Of a DNA stretch of 64,000 nucleotides, positions 46,451 to 58,539 are shown one piece after another. The first letter of the stretch is position 1. Each line of letters opens with the position of its first letter. The position numbers and the translations under genes were made by a program. The notes under the pieces were generated by a model that did not search any database, was not told where the DNA came from, and was given only the letters and a program-made list of their open reading frames with translations. This DNA comes from Sphagnum compactum (lineage: Eukaryota > Bryophyta > Sphagnopsida > Sphagnales), in NCBI GenBank assembly GCA_965153455.1, contig OZ234493.1, positions 6,934,213 through 6,998,212 of the forward strand. Direction: 5' to 3'.

Positions 46451-48884
46451 TGTAAGTAATATGAGGTAATGATTAGTGATTACCCAACTTGCAATTGCAT
46501 GGATTTGTTTTCCATGATGTCTGTGTCCCTTGATGAGTGAAGATCGTGGGTGTAATGTAAACACATGTATTACATTTTACAATATGTCATATTTTGTGCG
46601 ATTAAATAATCATTCATCCATTATCCATCCTGGAGTTGGGATGAGGTTAATACATTATTAGGTCGTGCTAAAGTCCTAAAGTTGAAATAGGTTGCAATGT
46701 CATTTGACAAGGGCTTAAATAGGACCATTATGGGTTCTATTATGTTAAAATGCATTTTACTATACACATAGAAATATTTTTGAGCAAGTTGTGTGGATTG
46801 CATTATTCACTAATTTCTCAAGCATTTTCTCATTCAATCATTATGTGGACTTCCTACATTTGACTTACTGTGTGATTTAATTTAACTTATACAAGTTATT
46901 GTTTCACCTTCTTACATTGTAAGATTTTTCTTGGAATTTCACCTTTGACATCTTTTTTCATAGATGAACTCTGACGTGAAAATTGTGCAAGTCCAATAAT
47001 TTCCATCCATCATAACCTTCACATTTGTCATTCTTATGTGGCATGGGGATATGTTCATAGGTTCACGTTCATGCTCACGTGTTCATTTCATAGTGTTGTT
47101 GGTGTGCAAGAAGTGTCATCAACCTAATTTTCCAATTTGATGAAATATTTTTGACACACTCTATGAATAAGAAGTTTTGTGAGACAAAATTAGAATGCAT
47201 GATTTCCAATCTTAATTATGATTTTCAATTCGCCATTGCCAAATCTACCAAGGACAAACAATTTTTTTTGATCCAAGATCAAAAAAACCTTTCACAACTC
47301 CTCTTAGAAGTGCAAATGCTTCATTTGAAGGTTGTAAATCATTTCACAAATCATTCGTTAGACTTGGGTGTGACAATTCAACTTTAAACTAACCTTATAG
47401 GATAAATTTTGGTGTTGTGGGCATGTTGCATCACTAAACAAAAACATGAAGGAGGCCATGTCACCATCTTTTGGTTTAGTCCCAAGATAGAATTGGACAT
47501 ATTTAGTGATTTTTTTTCAATGAACTACCACTAATTCAATACAATAACATCTAGATAATTATTAATTCATAGTTCCACCTTGAGTGAATTGACTACAAAT
47601 TCATTAGTTTCCTTCTCACAAAAAAAACAAAAAAATAAACCTCTAAAAAAAATTTAAATTGGGTCTTTTCATTGTTAGTTCCTTTATGTCATTGGCTATT
47701 AAGATTTTTTTCCCCTAATTGTGTTTGTTCTCAATTTCCTTTTGCACTAACACCCCCTTCCATGAGTGTGGATACCATATAGGCAAATTATCAATTTTGA
47801 TTTGGGTGCAATGTAAATGGAATTGAACAAAATTTTAAATTGGACCAGGCTCCAATTTTTTTGGAAAGTCTCTCAAGCCAAAGTATTTAGAAATACCAAA
47901 AACTATTTTCAAAATCGTATCGGAGGTTTTATCAAACTTTTAAAAATTAAAAACTAAAACCAAAGGTTCGTTTCAAAATAAAAAATTAGACAACATTACT
48001 AAACTTATATATGATTTTATGGCAACAAAATTTCACAAAAGGGTTCTCTTACAAGTTTCGTTGATGAGAATTAATGTGACTTGTGCCATTGAACATATCT
48101 TGTCATATCAAATCTAATCACTAGAATCATATCCATGATTTGATATCAAGGGCAAATGGTACACCTTTTTAAAGTCAAGTCTACAATCCAATTTTCACTA
48201 AATAAATAAATAAAATTTTAAAAACTATATTTCCAATGAAAAAAGTTATTCAAAACTCAATATCTACTACGTCTAAGGTCTAAAAATTACAAAAATGTCT
48301 CCGTGCAACTCTACTAATGGAAGGCTCTCCATCCAAGATAACATTTGAACTTCAATATAATTTTGAATTTATTGAATTCCAAATTACAACTTTATTCAAA
48401 ACTCAATAACTTTTGCATAATAGGTTTAAACATTATGAAACCACCTTGGTGACCCCTATCCATAAAAGGCTTTCAAACAACACCAAGAATATTGCAAGAA
48501 GCTATGTGGTTTGAGGATCTGAACATGACAAAATAAACAAACCACCTTCTTCAATAGATGAAGATGTATCATTTATCATTTAAGAAACATTTGGAATTCT
48601 TTGAGTACATTTAAATAGAGGGTTACAGTTAGGTTCATAGCCCCCCCAACTATGGTCCAAAGTCCAAACAAAGATGCTAAACTATAGTGCATTCATCTCT
48701 CAATGTGTAAATTGCAAGGGAAGGGCATGTCAAGAGGGTGTTATGTTGTTTGAAGGCATAAGTATGTGGTTGGTAGCATGAAATCCCATGCCCCATAACA
48801 AAAAAAAAACCCCATGTGACATGCCCCTTCCTCAATATAAAAAGATTGAAATGATTTGAATCTCTCACATTTGAGGTACCTTTT
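46451..48884. other. AT-rich intergenic DNA, no gene seen
   Basis: Short frames without motifs. I see no clear repeat structure before the tandem array that starts near 48885. Confidence 0.45.
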
Positions 48885-50015
48885 AGTTTGAAGGCTGACT
48901 TGGATATGAAGAGGAAGACTCTACTTTGAAATGCCTTGAATAGTAATTGCAAATACAATAAAAATTAGGTAATACCTTTAAGTAAACACAAACCAACATC
49001 CAACCTTTTCCACTAGTGTTTCTTAACACCTTATCGTTTGTAGGTTGACTTGGAGATAGGAACAAGACTTTATTGTGAAATGCCTTAAAAAGTACTTGCA
49101 AATGCAATAGAAATTTAGGTAATATTGATAAATAAACACAAACCAACATTCAACCCTTTTCCATTGCAACTTCTTGATACCTTATAGTTTGTAAGCTGAC
49201 TTGGAGACTAGGAAGAGGACTTTACTTTGAAATGCCTTGAGAAGTACTTGCAAATACAATAGAAAAATTAAATAATATTTTAAAGTAAACACAAACCAAC
49301 ATCCAATTATTGTCTATCACAACTTCTTCACATCTTATAGTTTGTAAGCTGACTTGGAGACCATGAGGAAGACTCTACTTCGGAAATGCTTTGAAAAGTA
49401 CTTACAAATACAATAAAAAATTCAGGTAAGAGCATCTCCAAGGGTGCTCAGTACGTGACTCCAGAAAGTAAAATTTATTGTGAAAAAGTCAAAATTTGCC
49501 GGTTTAGCTCAGGAAATTAGTTTTTTTGCACCAAATTTGTGCAGCTTGCCGTGGCTGGTAAAAGGCACAACCTCCAAAAAAGAGTGTAATAAATTGGACC
49601 TAACTGCAGCTCAGTATTTCTGATTGGTCCATCATAATGATTGGTCTAGGTGGTTTGCTATTAATAATTCCCACGTATATGCAGTTCCAGTTACAGTGTT
49701 ATTGGTGGGGTTGTCAAAAAAAAAAAAAAAACCTAAACTTAGACATTTAATTTTATTATCCAGAGTGACATACTGAGCATTGGTGGAGATAATGTAATAC
49801 TTTTAAGTAAACTCAAACCAACATCCAAGCCTTCTCCTTCACAACTTCTTGATACCTTGTAGTTTGTAAGTTGACTTGGAGTCTAGGAGGAAGACTCTCC
49901 TTTGACATGCCTTGAAAAGTATTTGGAAAATACAGTAAAAAATTTAGATAAGATTTTTGAAAGAAACACAAACCAACCTCCAACCCTTCTCCAGCACAAC
50001 TTCTTGTGAAGCTTA
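48885..50015. repeat. Tandem array of about 151 bp, split by a MITE
   Basis: Units share CTGACTTGGAGA, GACTCTACTTTGAAATGCCTTG, and AAGTAAACACAAACCAACAT. The TGACTTGGA phrase recurs at about 48894, 49048, 49198, 49350 and 49871. Spacing is 150-154 bp except across the inserted MITE, where it is about 521 bp. Minus-strand frames across the units repeat the same peptide (VCVYLxxLPxF) and are by-products of the repeat. Confidence 0.88.
49430..49794. mobile_element. MITE copy 2, inserted in the 151-bp array
   Basis: This 365-bp element begins GAGCATCTCCAAGGGTGCTC and ends GCATTGGTGGAGATAATG. It is flanked by TAA on both sides (49427-49429 and 49795-49797). It is in the same orientation as copy 1 and closely similar (shared TCTGATTGGTCxATCATAAT and CCCACGTATATGCAGTTC). 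Sister array units give the uninterrupted target 'aggtaatacctttaagtaa', so the insertion site and 3-bp duplication can be read directly. Confidence 0.92.
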
Positions 50016-53000
50016 GGATCATGTGACCCAATAGACTCAGGGGCACCATCCACTAGAAACCCATTATGACTCAGTTGTGAACGAATGAAAATTGAGTTCC
50101 CAAGGTTCCACTGTGGTAACCTATCTTGTAAATCTTTCTAATTCCCTCCCGCATTACCTAGGTAAGTAACCAGGGTGGTTTTTAGGCTTCATAGCCATGA
50201 CCCTAAACCCTAAACCCAAAGACCCAATCCTAGCGTATAACTACGATTCTCAAATTTTTTTGAAAAAAATCAAATAACTGGCCATAAAACCGCTAGTTCA
50301 TTGCCAGTTTGTTCATGACAACAAGCAATTCTTTAATGCTTTCGAAGATATCTGGGACCAGCAATGCCTTGATCCTGAGATTTTTTTCAAAGAATCGAAA
50401 CCAGCTGTTCTCTGATTATGAAATATTTTTTTTAAAAAATTAATTCTTTAATTTAAATTAATTATTAATTAAACCTACAGTTCTTTATAAAATTTTAAAT
50501 AACTGGCATTACACTGGTAAATTACTACCTACATAAGTGGTGAGTATGATAGGTAAGTTGGTAGGGAACATAATTAAGTGGGTACTATGTAAGTAGGTAT
50601 GGGGGTGAGACAATGGGTGATAACTAGGTAGGTATATACCTATCTATGCATGTGAATTGTTAGTACATAGCTAACCACTGTGGTTGGCACTGAGAAAGGA
50701 ATATAATGAAAAAACTGTTTTCTGTCCATACACCATCCATCCTGTATTGGTGCCCCTCCCCCCAATTCAGCACATGAGTTCCTCTGGACCAACAATTATA
50801 TTGTGTGGATGGAGATGTGCTTGCTTGCAATTGAAAACTGCAATGAATGAATGAATGAATGAATGATTAACTGACTTACAAATAGGTCTACTAAACACTC
50901 TTTAGCAATAGCACTGCTAAACCTTACTTCCAAGTTTTGCCCCAAGCTTATTACATAGTACTCATGGCGCCAATGGATTCCCATGGATCCCAAGTGAGCT
51001 TTCAATGGCCTTCAATGAAATTAGGCTTTTTTTTGTGAAGGGCAAAAACATTACAAGGGCCCGCCCTTCACATCTGAAAGATTGTTTCAAATATTGCTCT
51101 TCATGTTGAAAGATTGTGCATAAAAATGCTCTTTATCTTATCAATTTATAGACTGCTCAAAAGTTTAGCCTTCACATAGACAAAGAAGTATGACCTTTGT
51201 AGCTGAGTTTAACACTAGTGTTCTTTTGTTGGCGAATTTTTGCAACCTGGCTAGAAAAAAAACTTCGAGGAGCAAATGATACAAAAATTTTCAGAAATAA
51301 AAAAAATTGGTTGGAAAAAATGGGTTCAAGTCACCACAATATGATATGAGGAGAAAAATCTGAAGTTGTCATATTTAGACAATAGGCTTCAACATGTCAC
51401 CAAAATAGAAGAGCAATCCTAAACTTGGTTATTTTATTCTACTTGCCTCTAGGACATGTAGCCAAATTTGGCCAAGTCCTCTTGTGGATGATCGCCAACC
51501 CACCTTCACAAATTTGATTTTTTTGTTTTTGTTTTTGGGAATTATAATAAAACCTCATGAAAAATCAAATAGTTTCTAAGCCTTTTTTTTTAGTGAGAAA
51601 CTGAATATAAGTGAACATATTTTCCAAATGTTACAAAAATTGTTTATCAACAATTACACCAAGGATCCTACCATGGCCTAATCCTCGCCGCTCTAATAGG
51701 ATGGTATAGATTTTGCAGTGCAGAGGAGTGTGCCTTTATTTCAAATAATAGTCATAATGTTTAATTGAAGACATGCAATTGTTAGTAAAAACATTTCCTA
51801 TGCTTGAAAAATATGTAAGTTTTGAAAGATATATAACTTTTTCACATGTATTCATTTTTTTAATGATAAGAGGGTAAGAATATATCTAACCTTTGATGAG
51901 CTTTTTAACACTTAGGAGTCTAAGCCATTTTCAACAAATAACCATTTTATCTTTATTCAAAGCCTTAGTTAGAATTTTAGACCAATCTACTAATCCACAA
52001 ATGTGATTACAAATCCCATTGTTAAATTCAATGTTTTACACACACATAGAAAACTTTGGTAGAAATGCTAACCAAAATCAAGCAAGGGGCGATTGATTAT
52101 ATACAAAAATTGGATTGAGCTCATATAAAAAAGACCAGGCAAATGTTGCTGAGGTTGAATCTAAACCATCACTGATTCGAAATAAGAGTTTTGATAATAA
52201 TACACTAATACATGCATCCATCCTAATGAGGAACCGAGTGAAGGATTCATTAAAACATTAAAGAAGTTCAGGTCAAAATGTGGTGAAGGTCAAATTGTAT
52301 GTGAATTCCCAAGTCAAGAGTCTTGTAAAGAGTCTTCAAATTTGTGAAGGGCACTTTCAAGGTCAGCCTTTCTTTCAATGTGAAGGGTAGTTTCTGGAGC
52401 AGTAGTAAACCCTAAACCCCATTCCCATTGAAGCCGGCCGTTACATTCTTGTCGTCCAATGATATGAGCTAGTATCATTAGCCTAGTTGAGGAAGTAAGT
52501 TACAGACTTGTTTTTCTTTCTAAAAAGGAGAGTGATGGGTTGTTGATAAATGATGAATTTTTGAAAAAACTATTTAAAAAAAAGGAAAGACTAGAATGGG
52601 AGTTAACCCAAGTTAAATGACAATTAACCATTAGTTCCACTTTGGGTCACCCAGAACTGGGTCTCATTTTTAGAATCAAAACAAGAATTTATGTTTTGAA
52701 GAATTGGACCCAGAACTACTCTAATTTATTTTTTAGAACTGGAACGGGGTCTAAACCCTAAAACCCTAAACCCATAGAAACAAAGAACTGCCCAACACTG
52801 GTTTATTGGTTTGTTCCCCATAAAATCAATTTGTCTTTGATATTCTTTTCGGAGTGGTCGCACTCCTCTACCCTACAGAAAATGAGAACCCAAGAATAAA
52901 GGTTCTAATACTAGAACAGGGGAGTGTCTAAAGTTTCAACATCATTTCTTGTTATGGGCCAATCAAATATACCCTTCACAATTTCTTTTAAAGGGAATAA

Positions 53001-54621
53001 GATTGTGGCACCTTCCTTAACTAACAGAAAATCACTCTAATTAAATACCCCATACCAACCCTCAACCCAACTCCGTCCAAAATAAATAAAAACAAGAAAT
53101 GGATGATAACGGATCTAACGGAACCAAGTTCATAATTTGTTGTTTGGGCAATTTTGTTGGAAAATTTAAGGTATTGGTCCATAGACTCTCTTGAAAGCTC
53201 TTTAAACCGCCAAAGGGTCCCTAGTAGTTAGTGTGCCTTGTCAATTTGCAATGGTCCCCACCCTTTTCATTTACCTTTTCCCAATATGGAGGGTTTTGAA
53301 ATAATGTGCAAAGTTTCATTTATAGTGGGCACTCCACTTGTGTATTATCCAAGTGGTGTTGCCATAATTTAGATTTTCATTATGTATGTGCCACCAACTA
53401 TTGTAAGTAAATATCGACTTGTCACCAATTATTTGTGATATTTGTGTGTGGTCCACATAGCCATTCTTCGACTATTTTACACTTTAGTTAACCATGCAAC
53501 TATGCTTTCTTTAATAAAAGCCACTACTTCAATATTAAAAAAAAATCACAAAAAAAAAAGTTGCTTGTAACATCAATGATCTAATTTACTATTATATTTG
53601 TTGTTTATGTGTAAATTAGAGGACAACATGTTGTTGGTTATTGATTCATAATTAGTAGATGAATGGATTTTAACAATCATAGCTGAAGTTTTTTGTATCA
53701 ACTTATTCCTCCCTTTGAGAGTTAATAGCATGATTACTTGAGATACCAAATTCCAACTAGCATGCATAATATGAATTTTGATGAAAATTGTCTAAATATT
53801 CTACCTCCTTAATATTATCTTTGTAGATGCCGAGATCCATTGGTTTAATATCAATTTGAAAAAACTATTACCCTACCTATATTCAAGTGTGAAGCCTTGC
53901 ATTTCAAGTAGGTTGGCTATCTTCAAATTCTAAATCCTAAACCTTTTCTTGTCACCCAAAACCAAATCTCACAATTTTTTCCCCTAAACCCTAAAACCTA
54001 CTTGACATCATACTAGGTGGTTTCTAGGTTTAATATCTTAAAAATTGACCTGTTTGCATAATGGATGGGTGTTACTTGTGGCTCTTGGGTTGGTTATTCT
54101 AAAAATCACCCCTTATGCATCATAGGTGGGTATTGCCAAAATAATATTTAGAGAAATTGGTAACTAGCGGGTCTTGTTTAGAGATCCAAATTGATACCCC
54201 AATGGCTCCATTTATTTTTCAAATGTCAAGTGTGATGGTAAACAAATAAAAATCAAAGAAATTGCCTAGACAAAGTATTAAAAAAAAAACAAAGAACTAG
54301 CCAACATTGGTTCCAACCATGTTATGTGGTTCTTTGATTTTGTTCTAAGTTGTAACATCCAATTACGGGGTGTTTTTTTTTTTTTTTTTGGTAAAATCAA
54401 AATCAAAGAACCCCAATTCTCAAAAAAATTAAAAATCAAATAAAATACTTGCCAAAATATTTTTCCAAAATATTTTCCAAAATATTTTTCCAAAATATTT
54501 TCCAAAATATTCAGAAAACCCCACAAGTTTCCTCTCAAGTCAAGAACAAAAAATGGGGTGAATGCAGGGTTAAAGTTCTTTGACCAGTTCTTCACATTTT
54601 TAAAGAACCTTCTAAACTTTT
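50016..54621. other. AT-rich DNA with scattered telomere-like heptamers
   Basis: CCCTAAA-type short arrays occur at 50201-50217, 52408-52420, 52751-52773 and about 53982-53999. A (GAAT)n tract lies at about 50843-50864. Interspersed TATTTTCCAAAA units occur at 54450-54512. No gene is supported. Confidence 0.5.
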
Positions 54622-54905
54622 AGGGTTTATGTGAATATGTCCATGATATTATGCATGTTCCAAAATATCCAAAAATATCATGAACATGTCAAAGGTTTAG
54701 GGTTTAGGGCATAAGGTTTTGAGGGTTTATCCGAATATGTCCGTGATATTATGCATGTTAAAAAATTATCCAAACATATCATGAACATGTCAAAAGGTTT
54801 AGGGTTTAGGCATAAGGTTTTTAGGGTTTATCCGAATATGTCCGTGATATTATGCATGTTAAAAAAATGATCCAAAACTATCATGAACATGTCAAAAGTA
54901 TCATG
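54622..54905. repeat. About 100-bp tandem repeat with telomere-like heptamers
   Basis: Three units start AGGGTTTAT at 54622, 54722 and 54823. Each has GAATATGTCC(A/G)TGATATTATG, then a short inverted counterpart ATCATGAACATGTCAAA, then TTTAGGGTTTAGG. The last unit lacks the closing heptamers. Confidence 0.88.
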
Positions 54906-55203
54906 GATTATGTATGATTCATTAGTTGTAGATGAACACCACAACTGAATTATCAAAATTTGCACCCCTCACAACCCATCTATAAACCCTGGCTACTTCT
55001 CCCTCACACTATGTATGATGTACCCTATGAATGTTGGTTGGCCTATTTACTGTAATTAAAATCATTTGTGTGTCAAATAATTGATATAATGAAAAAAATT
55101 CTAATTCGACGACTAGATTTTTAATTCTGAGTTTTTTTGGGTAAAGAATGAATAAATCCAATAAAAACGACAATAGTTTTCATATCTTCTTTTTTTGAAT
55201 TTA

Positions 55204-55208
<5 letters not shown>

Positions 55209-55244
<36 letters not shown>
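55209..55244. repeat. Poly-A tract, 36 A
   Basis: An uninterrupted run of 36 A. It may be the tail of an old retroposed sequence on the + strand, but no body could be recognised upstream. Confidence 0.8.
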
Positions 55245-55246
<2 letters not shown>

Positions 55247-55664
55247 GATCTTGTGGTTAGATGGTTCACATTCAAGAATATATTTCTCTACATAGTTCAG
55301 ATTTTGTTGCCTTCAAGTGTTACTATTAAGGATTTGATTGGGTATTTGAGAAATGAAACATAAAATGCTGATTTATTTATTTTATTTTTAGCAAAAATTT
55401 GACAATTTTTTTTAAAAATTAATTTAATTGGTGCCAAAGCAGCCCAGGTACTACTACCATAATTAAGTGGGTAACTTCATATGTAGGTAGGTAGGTAGGT
55501 AGGTAGGTAAATAATTCAAGTATCATGTGCATGGTAAAGACACATGTATGGTAAAGACTTTTGTCCCAAATACAAGGGAAGGTAGTGCAATTGGCTCTTT
55601 GAAGTTCTCCTAAAGCGACTGCAACAACTTAGCATTCTATTGGTCTTTTGGGCCCCCTCCCCTC

Positions 55665-56030
55665 TAATTTTTCATCCATCTCACCATGTACCTAGTTTTC
55701 ATCCATCTCACCATGTAACTATTTTTTTCCATTCATCACATGATATTTAACATTCATCCATTTCACAATGTACCTAGATTTCATCCATCTTCCAATATAA
55801 CCTATTTTTCCCATTTCATGTCACGCTATATCTAACATTCATCCATCTCATAATGTCCCTAGTTTTCATCCATGTCTCGATACATCTATTTTTCATCCAT
55901 CTCACACTAGATCTAAATGTTCCAAAAACATCTCACAATGTGACTAGTTTTCATCCATCTCACAATTGATCTATTATTTCATCCATTTCACAATGGATCT
56001 AATTTTCATCCATCCCACGATGTGTCAGTG
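55665..56030. repeat. Imperfect tandem repeat TTCATCCATCTCACAATG
   Basis: Ten or more diverged units of about 28-38 bp share TTCATCCATCTCAC(A/C)ATGT followed by a CTAGTT or CTATTTT spacer. No coding content. Confidence 0.8.
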
Positions 56031-56115
56031 AGTTTACTTCGCCCAGCTGAACTGGTGTGAACGGGGCAACTAAAACGTGGGTGGCCTCATAACCCGGCCA
56101 CACTAAGCTAGTATG

Positions 56116-56148
<33 letters not shown>
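56116..56148. repeat. (CT)n(GT)n microsatellite
   Basis: Twelve CT units are followed directly by four to five GT units. Confidence 0.8.
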
Positions 56149-56315
56149 CAAGTTCTCATCATTTTGACGCAAGTAAAGCCAAAAAAATATCAAGCAACAA
56201 CAGAGTGCAAGAGCAAGCCACGCGCGTCAAAACAAAACAAAAGACAAAAAAAATCAAAACTCGCAGCGCAGCTGATGATGATGATGTGAATCCAATCACC
56301 ACTTAGCTAGCTACA

Positions 56316-56425
56316 AGTCTCTCGCTCTAAGAAGACGTCTAGGTACTACTAGTCTCTCGCTCTAAGAAGACGTCTAGGTACTACTAGTCTCTTGCTCTAA
56401 GAAGACGTCTAGGTACTACTAGTCT
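56316..56425. repeat. 35-bp tandem repeat, three exact-length units
   Basis: The phrase AGTCTCTCGCTCTAAGAAGA recurs at 56316, 56351 and 56386, with a partial fourth start at 56421. The spacing is exactly 35 bp and the units are nearly identical, so the expansion is recent. Confidence 0.95.
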
Positions 56426-56839
56426 CTCTCGCTCTGCACCGCGAGCATGCGGAGGAACGTGGATTCCCTTGCTCCCGCTGCTGCTGCTGCACCCGCAGGT
56501 GTTTTCTTTTGTCAATTTTGTGATGGTAGCTAAAATGGCGATGATCCATACGAAGATTTAATCAAATCTGGCTACAAGCTCTACATCTGGAAAAATATCT
56601 TTATATGTTTTTGGGTACATACCTATTTGAACCATGTATAGAAGAAATCTGCCGATTTTTCTTAACTTTATTTTTCCAAATTATGGCTATTGAAAATCTC
56701 GAAATGCACTTGATTTTAGCACTTTTAATTTTTTAATATAGCTTTTTTGGCTTTACGTATGTAGCCAGTAAATTTTTTAAAAGGCTGACGCCTGGTCATC
56801 CTATGCAGGACCCAGTACCCCCCACTCCCAATATCATCT

Positions 56840-58539
56840 ACTTCCGCATCCACAGAGAAGTTCACATCCATGTTCTGCATTATTTCATTCATCTTCTTTC
56901 TTTCTTTCTTTTGCTGGGTTGCTCACCGTGAACTGCCCGCAATGGATGAGATAGGACTGCCCGGATTGGATGAGAACGGGCCCGGGCGGTTTGTGGTTTC
57001 ACATCCGGCCCGGGTCGGCCACTCGGGGCACGCGCGCGTGCGTGCGAGCCCGCATCTGCGTTGGTGTTGCTGCAAAAGGCAGCAGCAGATGTCAGTGCCG
57101 CACTTGCCGAGGAGGAGGGGAGGAGGAGGAGAAAGAATCAGCAGCAATGTCCGTGGGTCGGATCTGAAGTAGAGAGATCTAGAGAGGCCTTGAAAGCTTT
57201 AGGTTGCCGCTGGAAGAGGCCTTTTGTTGTATGAACTTTGTGAATTGGAATTGGATTTGTGTTGTTCTTCTTCTCGAAAGAAGATGGAGATTTTTTTTCT
57301 GGTGCAATAAGAAGCATTGCAGAAGAAGAAGAATTCTAGAAGCTGCTTGCTTGCTGAAGAGGAGGAAGCGACCAGCCACTTCTACGACGTCGCGGGGACT
57401 TGATCTTTCGTGTTTCGCTCGAATTGTGTATACATATATGTATATTCTCTCTTGATGGATTCGCTGCTTCGCGCGGTAACTTCTGAAATTCCTAAGAGAA
57501 GCCGCTGGTGAGCAGAAGGAAGAAATCGCGAACTAGCTAGATCAGATTAAAGGGTACGAAGTGGTCGGGAATGAACGGTCCAAGTTCTGGTGCACGCCAG
57601 AAGAAGAAGAAGGTGGGTGCTACTGTTTTCCTTCTATGCTCTCATCTTCAATCAAACGAAAACCTATCCTTCTCGTTGTTCTTGTCTTGCCCACTTAGGA
57701 GAAGCTTTCTTCCATCTTCAGGAGTGCTGCCTAATTAGGTTGGCCAGGAGGCCCGGATTAGGGTTCATCATCATCATCATCTCCTGCTCGTTCCAATTTC
57801 ATGGGAAGATATATAGTCTCTCATTCCCACAACTGAGATTCAGCGATTCTCTACATGCCCAGTCTGAGATTCAGTGTTTCTCTCCATGCTCATACTGAGA
57901 TTCAGCGATTTTCTCCATGTGGTCAGACTGAGATGCAGTAATTCTCTCCATGCCATTACTGGGATTCACTAATTCTCTCCATGTGCTCATACTGAGATTT
58001 GGTGATTCTCTCCATGTGCTCATACTGAGGTTCAGTGGTTCTCTCCATGTGCTCCTGCTGAGAGTTGGTGATTCTCTCCATGACCATACAGAGATTCAGT
58101 GAGTTACTTGGAGCTGGAAAGGTTTTAGAATATAAATGGTTTGGAAGAGTGGGGCATGGTTTTTCTTTGCACTTCAAGGTCACAGAAGAATATAGAGCTT
58201 ATTGCAGATTCAGCAGCAGCTCAGTCAAGGGCTTCTTTCTTGGCTGTGACATGGCTGTGCATCCAGTCTAGAAGACAGGTTGCTGTATTTTGTGGGCTAT
58301 GATGATGCCTTGGCACTCCCCATGTGCGTTTTGTGCTGAAGTTTTGCTGGTTGATGTGTGGTGCTGCTGCAGTGAGGAAAAGGGCAGGTTTTCTTATTAT
58401 GCATGTGACTACTGCATGTCAGAGTGCTTCTGGAAGCACACAAGGGATTTAGCCAAAAAAGTTAGCAGGGTCTGGATCTCACAAGATGGTCGACAGGGAC
58501 TTGGAGCAGGAGTAGATGCACTCAGTGGCCAGAATGGCC
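56840..58539 (+). promoter_or_regulatory. Long leader/promoter region of the Dof gene
   Basis: This GC-rich sequence lies upstream of the Dof start. It has several short upstream frames. One at 58290-58565 overlaps the Dof ATG in another frame. A short frame at 57570 (MNGPSSGARQKKKK) ends at a GT that could be a 5' splice donor (57612), so a spliced leader or an alternative first exon is possible. Transcript data are absent, so no start site is given. Confidence 0.4.
57833..58098. repeat. 31-33-bp minisatellite in the Dof leader
   Basis: Eight consecutive units have the form CTGAGATTCAGTGATTCTCT followed by CCATGTGCTCATA. Unit lengths alternate between 31 and 33 bp. The minus strand reads through as a repeated EHMERITKSQY peptide (57956-58183), which is a by-product of the repeat. 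It lies about 440-700 bp upstream of the Dof start codon. Confidence 0.93.

Noticed and set aside
48677-50049. Minus-strand frames with repeated VCVYL peptides
   Set aside because: They are explained by the 151-bp tandem array, whose length is close to a multiple of three; no domain is present.
57956-58183. Minus-strand frame with repeated EHMERITKSQY
   Set aside because: The peptide repeat is explained by the 31-33-bp DNA minisatellite; no start context or family supports it.
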